Positions 1 through 8,222 are shown, counted from the stretch's first letter. The stretch: DNA of 64,000 bases from Ornithomonoglobus_A sp045532455 (GCA_045532455.1 JAZSFX010000020.1:1-64000), one strand, 5' to 3'. Translations and numbers: made by a program. The notes: generated from the sequence alone by a model not told the origin.

Positions 1-524
1 TAGTAAAAACCTCTGATTGTCTCAGTCGTATACTTGATACCCTTACCCTTATATGGTTCCGGTTGTCTGTACTCTCTGATTTTTGCAGCAGTTGCACCAA
101 CAAGCTCCTTGTTTGCGCCCTTAACAATAATCTTGTTTGCAGACGGAACTTCAAGAGTTATACCATCCTCCGGTGTGTATTCTACCGGGTGTGAGTAACC
201 AAGTGAAAGCACAAGTTTCTTTCCTTGTAATTGAGCTCTGTAACCAACACCGTTGATTTCGAGTTCTTTTGCAAAGCCCTCTGTAACACCAACTATCATG
301 TTGTTTACAAGTGTTCTTGTTAAGCCGTGAAGCGACTTATGAATTTTGTCTTCAGAAGGTCTTTCAACTGTTATAGTGTCGCCATCCTTCTTTATTATCA
401 TATCAGGGTGAAGTTGTCTTGATAAAGTACCGTTCTTACCCTTAACTGTAATTTCATTTGTATCACTGATTTTTACATCTACTCCCGCAGGAACAGTGAT
501 AGGCAATTTACCTATTCTTGACAT
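1..524 (-). CDS. rplF: 50S ribosomal protein L6 (3' end cut by window)
   Basis: Large-subunit protein L6, which binds 23S rRNA near the sarcin-ricin loop and factor-binding site. The reading frame starts MSRIGKLPITVPAGVD, typical for L6, behind a GGAGG site overlapping the S8-L6 gap. About 174 residues are visible, ending ...KGKGIKYTTETIRGFY with the frame open at the window edge; L6 is usually near 180 aa, so only a few residues should be missing. It is the last visible gene of the S10-spc operon, directly after rpsH as in other Firmicutes. Identity is certain; only the C-terminus is unseen. Confidence 0.97.
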   Translation of the reverse strand, partial: MSRIGKLPITVPAGVDVKISDTNEITVKGKNGTLSRQLHPDMIIKKDGDTITVERPSEDKIHKSLHGLTRTLVNNMIVGVTEGFAKELEINGVGYRAQLQGKKLVLSLGYSHPVEYTPEDGITLEVPSANKIIVKGANKELVGATAAKIREYRQPEPYKGKGIKYTTETIRGFY

Positions 525-594
525 AGGGTTTTCCTCCTTAACTTAAATTCTCTTTGCGTAAATTACGCAAGTTTTCAGTTCTTTTATTTGATAA

Positions 595-993
595 TTACCA
601 AACAAATGCAAGAACTTCGCCACCCATGTGTGCCTTTCTTGCTTCTTTATCTGTCATTATGCCTTTTGATGTAGAAATGATTGCTATACCAAGACCTTTA
701 AGTACTCTTGGCAGCTCATCTACGCTTGCATAAAATCTTAGACCTGGTTTTGATACTCTCTTTAAACCACTGATAACTTTTTCGTTATTCGGTCCGTATT
801 TAAGTGTAATTCTGATTACGCCTTGCTTACCATCTTCAATAATCTGATATTCCTTGATATAACCCTCGTTTTTAAGGATTTCAACAATTGCTTTCTTCAT
901 ATTTGAAGCAGGAACATCTACGCTAGTGTGCTTTGCAGAATTAGCGTTTCTGATTCTTGTCAATAAGTCTGCGATCGGATCGGTTATTTGCAT
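595..993 (-). CDS. rpsH: 30S ribosomal protein S8
   Basis: Primary 16S rRNA-binding protein of the small-subunit platform. The 132-residue product begins MQITDPIADLLTRIRNA and carries the conserved C-terminal STSKGIMTDKEARK segment that contacts helix 21; length is exactly the family norm. It lies between rpsN and rplF in the spc half of the operon, with a GGAGG site just upstream of the start. In other bacteria S8 can act as a translational autoregulator of this cluster; nothing visible here tests that. Confidence 0.98.
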   Translation of the reverse strand: MQITDPIADLLTRIRNANSAKHTSVDVPASNMKKAIVEILKNEGYIKEYQIIEDGKQGVIRITLKYGPNNEKVISGLKRVSKPGLRFYASVDELPRVLKGLGIAIISTSKGIMTDKEARKAHMGGEVLAFVW

Positions 994-1086
994 TATTTTA
1001 CCTCCTTCCGAATTCTTAAAGAAATCGTACTTCTATATCTGTAATACTAATTTTCTCACCAAGATTTACCCCTCGGGGTGTAATCT

Positions 1087-1272
1087 TTACCAAGATGCTT
1101 TTCTTACGCCCGGGATTTGACCCTTATAAGCCAATTCTCTGAAGCATATACGGCAGATGCCGAACTTTCTAAGATATGCATGCGGTCTGCCGCAAATCTT
1201 ACATCTTGTATAAGCTTGGGTTGAATACTTAGCTTTTCTTTGTTGTTTAACAACCATTGCTCTTCTTGCCAT
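1087..1272 (-). CDS. rpsN: 30S ribosomal protein S14, zinc-binding (type Z)
   Basis: Small-subunit head protein. The 61-residue length and the four cysteines (C24, C27, C40, C43, two CX2C pairs) mark the short zinc-binding form of S14 and not the long zinc-independent form used by many bacteria under zinc limitation. It sits between rplE and rpsH, as in Bacillus and Clostridium. The product is complete and basic at the N-terminus (MARRAMVVKQQRK), consistent with 16S rRNA contact. Confidence 0.97.
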   Translation of the reverse strand: MARRAMVVKQQRKAKYSTQAYTRCKICGRPHAYLRKFGICRICFRELAYKGQIPGVRKASW

Positions 1273-1293
1273 GATTTTGTTCCTCCTTAAAAA

Positions 1294-1833
1294 CTATGAA
1301 CGAAACGGTGCGCCCATTAACTTTAACAATTCACGAGCTTCCTCGTCAGTTTTAGCTGTTGTTACAAAGTTAATGTCCATACCTCTTATTTTATCAATCT
1401 TATCATAGTCGATTTCAGGGAATATCAACTGTTCTTTTATACCAAGAGAATAGTTACCTCTTCCGTCGAAACCATTAGGATTAATACCACGGAAGTCTCT
1501 TACTCTGGGAAGTGCAACATTGAAAAGTCTGTCAACAAATTCGTACATTTTGTCTGATCTCAATGTTACTTTACAACCAATATTCATTCCTTCTCTAAGC
1601 TTGAAGTTAGCTACTGACTTTCTTGCCTTTGTGATAATAGGCTTTTGACCTGTAATCTTAGCCAAATCACCGCAGGCAGCTTCGATTGCCTTTGGATTGT
1701 CCTTAGCTTCGCCCATACCAATGTTGATAACGATTTTTTCAAGCTTCGGTATTTGCATTGTTGATTTATAACCGAACTTCTCCATTAATGCAGGAGCAAC
1801 TTCACTTGTATATTTTTCTTGCATTCTACTCAT
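1294..1833 (-). CDS. rplE: 50S ribosomal protein L5
   Basis: Binds 5S rRNA and forms part of the central protuberance, contacting P-site tRNA. The 179-residue product begins MSRMQEKYTSEVAPAL, includes the conserved KIVINIGMGEA and FRGINPNGFDGRGNYSLG segments, and ends TDEEARELLKLMGAPFRS, all standard for L5. Positioned between rplX and rpsN with an AGGAGG site 5' of the start. Full length, no anomaly. Confidence 0.98.
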   Translation of the reverse strand: MSRMQEKYTSEVAPALMEKFGYKSTMQIPKLEKIVINIGMGEAKDNPKAIEAACGDLAKITGQKPIITKARKSVANFKLREGMNIGCKVTLRSDKMYEFVDRLFNVALPRVRDFRGINPNGFDGRGNYSLGIKEQLIFPEIDYDKIDKIRGMDINFVTTAKTDEEARELLKLMGAPFRS

Positions 1834-1859
1834 TGTTAGAATTTACCTCCTCTCGAAAA

Positions 1860-2180
1860 TTAATCGTTAAATGTTTCGTTACATTTTTTGCAGTATCTCA
1901 CCTTTGAGCCATCCTCAAGTATTTTGACACCTGTTCTTGCAGCTTTGCCGCACTTTGAGCAAACTCTCAAAACATTTGAAGCATCGATTGGAGCTTCAAC
2001 CTTAACTATTGCGCTTTGTTGTCCTTGCGCTCTGGCCTTTTGATGTTTTGAAACCATTGCAACGCCCTCTACAACTACCTTATTCTTTTCAGGAATAGCT
2101 GTAAGAACCTTACCTTCTTTGCCCTTATCCTTACCGGCAATAACTTTTACAACGTCTCCACGCTTTACATGCATTTTCAT
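1860..2180 (-). CDS. rplX: 50S ribosomal protein L24 with zinc-ribbon cysteines
   Basis: Assembly-initiator protein of the large subunit, with an N-terminal KOW motif (VKRGDVVKVIAGKDKGKEGKV). The 106-residue protein keeps four cysteines near its C-terminus (C74, C77, C97, C100: CSKCG and CKKCN), which would form a zinc ribbon; many bacterial L24 proteins have lost these. The start shown is 10 nt behind AGGAGG; an ATG two codons further in is also possible. It lies between rplN and rplE in the canonical order. Confidence 0.97.
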   Translation of the reverse strand: MKMHVKRGDVVKVIAGKDKGKEGKVLTAIPEKNKVVVEGVAMVSKHQKARAQGQQSAIVKVEAPIDASNVLRVCSKCGKAARTGVKILEDGSKVRYCKKCNETFND

Positions 2181-2199
2181 TGTATCGTATCCTCCTTAA

Positions 2200-2568
2200 T
2201 TAAAGAACTTCCGGAGCCAACGAAAGAATCTTCATGTACTCTTTGTCTCTTAACTCTCTTGCAACAGGGCCAAAGATACGTGTACCTCTTGGGTTCTTAT
2301 CATCTCTTACGATTACTGCTGCGTTTTCGTCAAATCTTATATATGATCCATCTGCTCGCTTTGATTCTTTAACTGTTCTTACTACAACAGCCTTTACAAC
2401 GTCGCCCTTTTTAACAACGCCGCCCGGTGTTGCCTTTTTAACGCTGCAAATAATCTCATCGCCAACAGCTGCATATCTCTTTTTAGAGCCGCCCATTACA
2501 CGAATGCACATTACTTCTTTTGCACCTGTGTTGTCAGCTACTTTCAAAAGTGTTTGTTGCTGAATCAT
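2200..2568 (-). CDS. rplN: 50S ribosomal protein L14
   Basis: Large-subunit protein at the subunit interface (bridges B5 and B8) and the docking surface for the silencing factor RsfS. The 122-residue product begins MIQQQTLLKVADNTGAKEV and ends ARELRDKEYMKILSLAPEVL, both hallmark segments; 122 aa is the standard length. It follows rpsQ and precedes rplX. No unusual features. Confidence 0.98.
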   Translation of the reverse strand: MIQQQTLLKVADNTGAKEVMCIRVMGGSKKRYAAVGDEIICSVKKATPGGVVKKGDVVKAVVVRTVKESKRADGSYIRFDENAAVIVRDDKNPRGTRIFGPVARELRDKEYMKILSLAPEVL

Positions 2569-2593
2569 TAAAATTCCTCCTTCCGGGCTAAAA

Positions 2594-2848
2594 TTATTTA
2601 ACCTTTTCTACAATTTCAACTAATCTCCATCTCTTATCCTTAGATAGAGGTCTTGTTTCCATTACCTTTACCTTATCGCCAATTGAGCACACGTTCTCTT
2701 CGTCATGAGCCTTTAGCTTATAGGTACGTTTTACGATTTTTCCGTAAAGCGGATGCTTTACACTGTATTCGATAGCAACAACGATAGTCTTGTCCATCTT
2801 GTTACTTACAACTTTACCGATTTTTACCTTACGGCTATTTCTTTCCAT
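2594..2848 (-). CDS. rpsQ: 30S ribosomal protein S17
   Basis: 16S rRNA-binding protein of the small-subunit body with an OB fold. The 84-residue product contains the diagnostic RKVKIGKVVSNKMDKTIVVA and ETRPLSKDKRWRLVEIVEK segments. It is placed between rpmC and rplN in the S10-spc order with a short intergenic gap carrying a GGAGG site. Full length. Confidence 0.98.
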   Translation of the reverse strand: MERNSRKVKIGKVVSNKMDKTIVVAIEYSVKHPLYGKIVKRTYKLKAHDEENVCSIGDKVKVMETRPLSKDKRWRLVEIVEKVK

Positions 2849-2889
2849 GTGAAAAGTCCTCCTTTCAAGACATTTATCTCGCTATTCAA

Positions 2890-3093
2890 TTACATTGCAT
2901 TGCCTTGCAATTCTCTTTCATGAATGATGGTTAAAATACGAGCAATAGTCTTTTTAACATCACCAATTCTCTTTGGGTTTTCCAACTGATTTATAGCATT
3001 CTGGAATCTTAGGTTGAATAGCTCCTGCTTGTAAGAAGCAAGCTTTTCTTCTAACTCAGCTGTTGATAGTTCTCTTAGCTCATTTATTTTCAT
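2890..3093 (-). CDS. rpmC: 50S ribosomal protein L29
   Basis: Small helical-hairpin protein at the peptide exit tunnel, adjacent to L23, where SRP and trigger factor dock. The 67-residue sequence starts MKINELRELSTAELEEKL and contains the conserved LFNLRFQ and NPKRIGDVKKTIARI segments. It begins only 2 nt after the rplP stop, so translational coupling with rplP is likely. Length is typical. Confidence 0.98.
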   Translation of the reverse strand: MKINELRELSTAELEEKLASYKQELFNLRFQNAINQLENPKRIGDVKKTIARILTIIHERELQGNAM

Positions 3094-3095
3094 TC

Positions 3096-3518
3096 TTATT
3101 CACCATCCTTAGCTTCACGTTTTATAAACTTACACTTGATGGGAAGCTTGTGCATAGCAAGTCTCATAGCTTCGCGTGCAACTTCTTCAGAAACACCTGC
3201 TATTTCGAACATTACTCTGCCCGGCTTAACAACCGCTACCCAATATTCCGGTGAACCTTTACCTGAACCCATTCGAGTTTCGGCAGGCTTTCTTGTGATA
3301 GGCTTATCCGGGAATATCTTTATCCATACTTTACCGCCACGCTTTGTGTATCTTGTCATAGCGATACGGGCTGCTTCGATTTGTCTCGAAGTAATCCATG
3401 CAGGCTCAAGAGCTTGCAAACCGAACTCACCGTTTGATACAACATTGCCGCGTGTTGCTTTACCTGTTAAACGACCGCGCATAACACGTCTGTATTTTAC
3501 TCTTTTGGGTAATAACAT
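3096..3518 (-). CDS. rplP: 50S ribosomal protein L16
   Basis: Late-assembling large-subunit protein near the A-site tRNA elbow. The 140-residue product begins MLLPKRVKYRRVMRGRLTGK and includes TRYTKRGGKVWIKIFPDKP and the GSGKGSPEYWVAVVKPG segment, all L16 signatures. Its start overlaps the last base of the rpsC stop codon (TAATG), which implies coupled translation. In some bacteria a conserved arginine here is hydroxylated; that cannot be judged from sequence. Confidence 0.98.
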   Translation of the reverse strand: MLLPKRVKYRRVMRGRLTGKATRGNVVSNGEFGLQALEPAWITSRQIEAARIAMTRYTKRGGKVWIKIFPDKPITRKPAETRMGSGKGSPEYWVAVVKPGRVMFEIAGVSEEVAREAMRLAMHKLPIKCKFIKREAKDGE

Positions 3519-4234
3519 TATTGTTTGCCTCCCTTCGGTCTTCTTTGTCTTCTCTCCTTCTTTTCAGGAGCGTTTGCTTCAGCTTCTTTCTTTCTGCCCT
3601 CAGCAACGTTAAGGATTTCGCCTTTGTAAATCCATACCTTTACGCCAAGAATACCGTATGTTGTTTTAGCTTCTGCAAAACCATAGTCGATATCAGCTCT
3701 TAGAGTCTGTAGAGGAATTGTACCCTCGTGATATTGCTCTGTTCTTGCGATTTCTGCGCCGCCTACACGACCTGCAACCGCAGTTTTGATACCTTTAACT
3801 CCAAGACGCATAGCTCTGCCCATAACCTGCTTCATAGCACGTCTGAATGAAATTCTTCTCTCTAATTGTGCTGCAATGTTTTCAGCAACAAGCTGTGCAT
3901 TAGTATCGGGGCTCTTAACCTCGATGATGTTTACATTTACAGTTTTTGATGTAAGCTTTTCGATTTCTGACTTAAGCTTATCAATTTCAGCTCCGCCTCT
4001 ACCTATTATAATACCAGGCTTAGCTGCGTGGATAGAAATATAAACTCTGTTTTGCTTTCTTTCTATTCCAATCTTTGCTATACCTGCATCAAAGCAAGCT
4101 TTTTTAACAAACTTTCTTATATTGTAATCTTCAACCAATTGGTTTCCGAATTCCTTTTTGCCTGCATACCACTTTGAGTCCCAATCTTTGATGACTCCGA
4201 CTCTCAGGCCGTGCGGATTAACTTTTTGTCCCAT
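3518..4234 (-). CDS. rpsC: 30S ribosomal protein S3
   Basis: mRNA-entry protein of the small-subunit head with helicase-related function. The 238-residue product has the N-terminal MGQKVNPHGLRVG motif, a KH type-2 domain with the GRGG loop (IIIGRGGAEI, about residues 74-83), and the C-terminal S3 domain (RAMKQVMGRAMRLGVKGIK). A lysine/arginine-rich tail (EKKERRQRRPKGGKQ) extends beyond the folded part. It is coupled to rplP through a one-base stop/start overlap and follows rplV. Confidence 0.98.
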   Translation of the reverse strand: MGQKVNPHGLRVGVIKDWDSKWYAGKKEFGNQLVEDYNIRKFVKKACFDAGIAKIGIERKQNRVYISIHAAKPGIIIGRGGAEIDKLKSEIEKLTSKTVNVNIIEVKSPDTNAQLVAENIAAQLERRISFRRAMKQVMGRAMRLGVKGIKTAVAGRVGGAEIARTEQYHEGTIPLQTLRADIDYGFAEAKTTYGILGVKVWIYKGEILNVAEGRKKEAEANAPEKKERRQRRPKGGKQ

Positions 4235-4255
4235 TGAGTTAACCTCCTTTTCCGA

Positions 4256-4594
4256 TTAATTTTCTTTTTCCTTTAATACCAAAGTGATATGGCTGGTTCT
4301 CTTTAAGATCTTAAACGCTCTACCCTGAGCTCTCGGTTGAATTCTCTTTAAAGTAGGACCTTGTGTTGCGTAACATTCTGCAACATATAAATTCTTTTTA
4401 TCCATACCATTGTTGTTCTCTGCATTAGCGATTGCTGATGCAAGAAGCTTTTTCAAATACTCACTTGCCGACTTAGGTGTGTTGTTTAGAATAGCCATTG
4501 CTACGTTTGCAGGCTTATTTCTTATTAAGTCGAGCACTATCTTCACCTTTCTCGGTGAAATTCGAGCATATTTTAACACTGCGCGTGCTTCCAT
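4256..4594 (-). CDS. rplV: 50S ribosomal protein L22
   Basis: Exit-tunnel protein whose beta-hairpin lines the tunnel constriction together with L4. The 112-residue product has the conserved ARISPRKVKIVLDLIRNKP start and the hairpin segment RIQPRAQGRAFKILKRTSHITLV near its C-terminus (written here only as a description of that segment's position, about residues 84-106). An 82-bp gap separates it from rpsS upstream; I see no extra gene in that gap. Confidence 0.97.
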   Translation of the reverse strand: MEARAVLKYARISPRKVKIVLDLIRNKPANVAMAILNNTPKSASEYLKKLLASAIANAENNNGMDKKNLYVAECYATQGPTLKRIQPRAQGRAFKILKRTSHITLVLKEKEN

Positions 4595-4676
4595 GTCGAA
4601 AATCCTCCTTCCGATATTTTAGGATGCCCTTTTGGGCAATCTGTATCTAAATTGTAAATATCATATAAATCAAAGC

Positions 4677-4949
4677 TTATTTAGAAGACTTTGAACCTGC
4701 ATGACCCTTGTAGGTTCTTGTTGGAGCAAATTCTCCCAATCTATGACCTACCATGTCCTCACTTATGAACACCGGAACATGCTTTCTACCGTCGTGAACG
4801 GCTATTGTATGACCTACCATTTCAGGGAATATAGTGGAAGCTCTTGACCAGGTTTTAACAACCTTTTTCTCGTTAGCTGCGTTCATTGCATCTATTCTTG
4901 ATATTAAGCGCTCTTCAACAAAAGGTCCCTTTTTAAGTGATCTACCCAT
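4677..4949 (-). CDS. rpsS: 30S ribosomal protein S19
   Basis: Small-subunit head protein contacting S13 and the A-site finger bridge. The 90-residue product begins MGRSLKKGPFVEERLISRI and carries VVKTWSRASTIFPEMVGHT and HRLGEFAPTRTYKGHAG, standard S19 motifs. It lies between rplB and rplV and has the usual length. A GGAGG site precedes the start. Confidence 0.98.
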   Translation of the reverse strand: MGRSLKKGPFVEERLISRIDAMNAANEKKVVKTWSRASTIFPEMVGHTIAVHDGRKHVPVFISEDMVGHRLGEFAPTRTYKGHAGSKSSK

Positions 4950-4988
4950 TTACTTGTTCCTCCTTTCAGGAATTTGTAACCAACGCAA

Positions 4989-5822
4989 TTATTTAGCGTT
5001 TCTTCTCTTAACAATAAATTTGTCTGTTCTGTTCTTTTTCTTTCTTGTTTTAAGACCAAGTGCTGGCTTACCCCAAGGAGTAACCGGTGCCGGTCTACCG
5101 ATAGGTGATTTACCTTCACCACCACCGTGCGGGTGGTCATTCGGGTTCATAACAACGCCTCGAACAGTTGGTCTCCAACCCATATGACGTTTTCTACCAG
5201 CTTTACCGATTGAGATGTTTTCGTGTTGTTGGTTACCTACACTACCGATAGTAGCCTTACAATTCATACGAATCATTCTAACTTCTCCCGAAGGAAGTCT
5301 TACCTGTGCATAGTCGCCTTCTTTAGCCATAAGCTGAGCACTGTTACCTGCTGATCTTACAAGCTGGCCGCCCTTGCCAGGATATAGCTCTATGTTGTGG
5401 ATAAGAGTACCAACAGGGATATCCTTAATAAACAATGCGTTACCCGGTTTGATATCTGCACCCTCGCCTGATACAACAACGTCGCCGTCTGTTAGGCCTA
5501 CAGGAGCTATGATATATGCTTTTTCACCGTCTTCGTATTGAATAAGTGCAATGTTTGCTGATCTGTTTGGATCGTATTCAATACCGATTACTGTTGCCGG
5601 TATACCGTCTTTATTTCTCTTAAAATCTATAATTCTGTACTTTCTTCTGTTGCCGCCGCCTCTATGACGAACAGTAATTCTACCATATGAGTTTCTACCT
5701 GCGTGTTTGTCTTTCTTAGCAAGTAGTGAACGCTCAGGTGTAGACTTTGTTATTTCTGAAAAGTCAGAAACTGTCATAAATCTTCTGGCAGGCGAAGTAG
5801 GATTATACTTTCTAATAGCCAT
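4989..5822 (-). CDS. rplB: 50S ribosomal protein L2
   Basis: One of the most conserved large-subunit proteins, required for subunit association and near the peptidyl transferase centre. The 277-residue product contains the GRNSYGRITVRHRGGGNRRK segment near its start and the C-terminal VRGVVMNPNDHPHGGGEGK loop with the histidine associated with peptidyl transferase function. It lies between rplW and rpsS. Full length. Confidence 0.99.
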   Translation of the reverse strand: MAIRKYNPTSPARRFMTVSDFSEITKSTPERSLLAKKDKHAGRNSYGRITVRHRGGGNRRKYRIIDFKRNKDGIPATVIGIEYDPNRSANIALIQYEDGEKAYIIAPVGLTDGDVVVSGEGADIKPGNALFIKDIPVGTLIHNIELYPGKGGQLVRSAGNSAQLMAKEGDYAQVRLPSGEVRMIRMNCKATIGSVGNQQHENISIGKAGRKRHMGWRPTVRGVVMNPNDHPHGGGEGKSPIGRPAPVTPWGKPALGLKTRKKKNRTDKFIVKRRNAK

Positions 5823-5864
5823 TATCCTTTACTCTCCTTATCTTAAATTTAACAGCTTTGAAAA

Positions 5865-6167
5865 TTACATTTCAAAGAATTCTATTGACTTGCTGTCAGC
5901 ACTAAGAGTAACGATAGCCTTTTTCCAAGAAGGTCTTCTTCCTTCGTTTCTGCCCATTCTCTTAAGCTTTCCTGTTACGTTCATTGTGTTTACGTCGCTT
6001 ACTTTAACGCCGAACACTTCCTCGACAGCTTTCTTAATTTCAACCTTGTTTGCAGTTTTTGGCACTTCAAATGTGTACTTCTTGATTTCATTGCCTTGTT
6101 TATCATAAACAGCTTCCATACTTCTTTCTGTTATGATAGGTCTTCTTATGATATCGTATGAGTTCAT
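5865..6167 (-). CDS. rplW: 50S ribosomal protein L23
   Basis: Exit-tunnel rim protein that docks trigger factor and SRP. The 100-residue product starts MNSYDIIRRPIITERSMEAV and includes the FEVPKTANKVEIKKAVEEVF segment typical of L23. Its ATG shares one base with the rplD stop codon (TAATG), so the two are probably translationally coupled. Standard length. Confidence 0.98.
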   Translation of the reverse strand: MNSYDIIRRPIITERSMEAVYDKQGNEIKKYTFEVPKTANKVEIKKAVEEVFGVKVSDVNTMNVTGKLKRMGRNEGRRPSWKKAIVTLSADSKSIEFFEM

Positions 6168-6793
6168 TATGCAAGCACCTCCTCAATCTTAGCAATAGCG
6201 TCTTTTGAAACGATGAATGCGTCGTGCTTTAGAACATCGTATGTGTTAAGAGTTCCTACATGAGTAGGTGTAACACCCTTGATGTTTCTTGCTGACTTAT
6301 AAATCTTTTCATCAGACTCTGCTGTTACGATAAGAGCCTTGTTTTCTACGCCCAAGCCCTTTAGAAGAGCAGCGATTTTTGAAGTCTTTATCTCATCCAG
6401 CACCAATTCGTCTATTACGAACACCTGATAATCCGCATACTTAGCAGACAATGCGCTCTTAAGAGCGATTCTCTTAACCTTTTTGTTTAAGCTGTAACGA
6501 TAGCTTCTTGGCTTTGGACCTAAAGCTACGCCGCCGCCTGTCCATTGCGGAGCACGGATACTACCTTGTCTTGCACGGCCTGTACCCTTTTGTCTCCAAG
6601 GCTTTATACCACCGCCACGCACTTCTGTACGTGTCTTAGTGCTTTGTGTGCCTTGTCTTTGGTTTGCAAGATAGTTAACTACTACCTGATGCAAAACTGT
6701 TTTATTCACTTCAGCCGCAAATATTGCATCACTAACTTCCATAGTGTTGCCGGTCTTTACGCCTTCCATGTTATATAATGCAACTTTAGCCAT
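6167..6793 (-). CDS. rplD: 50S ribosomal protein L4
   Basis: Tunnel-lining protein and early assembly protein. The 208-residue product has the conserved loop GGIKPWRQKGTGRARQGS that reaches into the tunnel, and the globular C-terminal part ending in SKDAIAKIEEVLA. In gammaproteobacteria L4 represses its own operon; a different, terminator-containing leader is seen upstream here, so whether L4 regulates it is unknown. It lies between rplC and rplW. Confidence 0.98.
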   Translation of the reverse strand: MAKVALYNMEGVKTGNTMEVSDAIFAAEVNKTVLHQVVVNYLANQRQGTQSTKTRTEVRGGGIKPWRQKGTGRARQGSIRAPQWTGGGVALGPKPRSYRYSLNKKVKRIALKSALSAKYADYQVFVIDELVLDEIKTSKIAALLKGLGVENKALIVTAESDEKIYKSARNIKGVTPTHVGTLNTYDVLKHDAFIVSKDAIAKIEEVLA

Positions 6794-6824
6794 TATAACT
6801 TTTCCTCCTTTCCAATAATCCTGA

Positions 6825-7454
6825 TTATGCTTTGACGCCGTTTCTTACAGTTACAAGACCGCCCTTATTTCCCGGTACGGCACCCTTAACAAGAATTAGA
6901 TTCTGTTCTGCGTCAACCTTTACAATTTCAAGATTTTGGACTGTAACCTTTACGACACCCATGTGTCCGGGAAGCTTTTTACCCTTTAATACTCTGCCGG
7001 GGTTAGAACACATACCCATTGAACCTGAGCCTCTGTGGTATCCTGAACCATGAGACATAGGACCGCGGTGCATATTCCATCTCTTCATAGGACCTGCAAA
7101 GCCCTTACCCTTTGAGATACCGCTTACGTCAATCTTTTCTCCGGCTGCGAATATGTCAGCTTTTATTTCGTCGCCTACATTGTAAGCACTACAATCTGAA
7201 AGTCTGAATTCTCTGACATACTTTTTGTTTGCAGTGTTTGCCTTAGCAAAATGACCCTTCTGAGGCTTGTTAAGTGATTTTTCCTTTACATCACCGTAGC
7301 CTACCTGAACAGCTTCGTATCCGTCTGTTTCAACAGTCTTCTTTTGTGTTACCACGCAAGGACCTGCCATAATAACAGTTACCGGAATTACTTTGCCATC
7401 CTCTGCAAAGATTTGAGTCATACCAATCTTTGTACCTAAAATAGCTTTTTCCAT
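6825..7454 (-). CDS. rplC: 50S ribosomal protein L3
   Basis: Early-assembly large-subunit protein whose extension reaches the peptidyl transferase centre. The 209-residue product begins MEKAILGTKIGMTQIFAEDG and contains the central GISKGKGFAGPMKRWNMHRG and HGSGYHRGSGSMG segments. The 103-nt gap to rpsJ contains a short palindrome (TAGCCCGTGGGCTA, 7518-7531) of unknown role. Standard length and position. Confidence 0.98.
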   Translation of the reverse strand: MEKAILGTKIGMTQIFAEDGKVIPVTVIMAGPCVVTQKKTVETDGYEAVQVGYGDVKEKSLNKPQKGHFAKANTANKKYVREFRLSDCSAYNVGDEIKADIFAAGEKIDVSGISKGKGFAGPMKRWNMHRGPMSHGSGYHRGSGSMGMCSNPGRVLKGKKLPGHMGVVKVTVQNLEIVKVDAEQNLILVKGAVPGNKGGLVTVRNGVKA

Positions 7455-7557
7455 TTTTCTTCCTCCTTAACAGTTATTGGTTTACGTAAAAAGCAAAACG
7501 TAAACATGACCTGCATCATAGCCCGTGGGCTACTGCAATAAAAAACTTAAAGATAAA

Positions 7558-7869
7558 TTACTTCTGGATTACGTCGATTTCAACGCCTGCAGGTAAGTCT
7601 ATCTTTATTAGCGCTTCCATAGTCTTTGAACCAGGAACCACTATGTCGATAAGTCTCTTGTAAGTTCTTCTTTCGAATTGCTCACGAGAATCCTTATACT
7701 TGTGTACAGCTCTTAGGATTGTGATAACTTCCTTCTTTGTTGGAAGCGGAATTGGACCTGATACCTTAGCACCTGTTCTCTTTGCGATTTCCACAATCTT
7801 TTCTGCTGATTGATCTAAGATCACGTGGTCATAAGCCTTAAGCTTAATTCTGATCTTGCTTGCTGCCAT
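7558..7869 (-). CDS. rpsJ: 30S ribosomal protein S10
   Basis: First gene of the operon. S10 is a small-subunit head protein and, in other bacteria, partner of NusB/NusG in antitermination. The 103-residue product contains KIRIKLKAYDHVILDQSAEK and GPIPLPTKKEVITILRAVHK, standard motifs. The start is preceded by GGAGGG at 8 nt. The long leader upstream contains an intrinsic terminator, so expression of the whole operon may depend on read-through there. Confidence 0.98.
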   Translation of the reverse strand: MAASKIRIKLKAYDHVILDQSAEKIVEIAKRTGAKVSGPIPLPTKKEVITILRAVHKYKDSREQFERRTYKRLIDIVVPGSKTMEALIKIDLPAGVEIDVIQK

Positions 7870-8187
7870 GTTTTTCCCTCCTTATTTGTTTTAGTATTGT
7901 GATCTGCACGACAGCTCATAAATGAAAATTGCACACACTGCCGGGTGTTTCGCACCACCCTTAAATAAAAACCCAAATCTCAATCAAGATTTGGGCATAA
8001 ATAGTCAATTTTCGCCGCATTATCCCCTTACCCATCAGACACTCACACAGGAAGAGCGCCTAAAACAAGACAGAGATATAGTGTAGCGTGACTGCCGCCC
8101 GGTTTCTTGAATCGGACATTCTCCACGGAAAAACCGACGTTTTATCGCCGCAACCTCCCGCTTCATCGTTTGTCATAGTGTCACAAC
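7870..8187 (-). promoter_or_regulatory. Long structured leader of the S10 operon
   Basis: About 320 nt separate the predicted transcription start (near 8187) from rpsJ, with no supported gene inside. The stretch holds a GC-rich 5' part able to form hairpins (for example around 8080-8160), a complete intrinsic terminator (7961-7995), and a GGGTG/CACCC hairpin (7938-7960) between the terminator and rpsJ. Premature termination followed by conditional read-through is a reasonable inference. Two overlapping small frames (38-43 codons) in the 5' part lack ribosome-binding sites and were not called. Confidence 0.6.
7961..7995 (-). terminator. Intrinsic terminator inside the S10 leader
   Basis: On the minus strand the stem CCCAAATCT/AGATTTGGG (9 bp, 6-nt loop) is followed by TTTTTATTTAA. 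It lies about 190 nt downstream of the S10 promoter and 90 nt before rpsJ, so it would stop transcripts before the operon unless bypassed. It could instead end read-through from the upstream trmD operon, although the S10 promoter lies between them. Confidence 0.75.
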
Positions 8188-8193
8188 ATTACT

Positions 8194-8222
8194 ATTATAC
8201 ACTATTTTGCTAAAAAATGCAA
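8194..8222 (-). promoter_or_regulatory. Sigma-A promoter of the S10 operon
   Basis: Read on the minus strand: TTGCAT at 8222-8217, a 17-bp spacer, and a perfect TATAAT at 8199-8194. It lies between trmD (same strand, stop at 8297) and the S10 leader, making the S10 operon independent of the trmD operon. Confidence 0.85.

Noticed and set aside
7938..7962. AGGGTGGTGCG on the minus strand before rpsJ resembles the T-box sequence AGGGTGGNACCGCG.
   Set aside because: The match stops after 10 bases, the terminator lies before and not after it, no specifier stem is visible, and T-boxes control aminoacylation or amino-acid genes. It is better read as a GGGTG/CACCC hairpin.
8060..8180. Two overlapping 38-43-codon frames on the minus strand in the S10 leader.
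   Set aside because: Neither start has a Shine-Dalgarno site and the composition is that of structured RNA; no evidence of translation.
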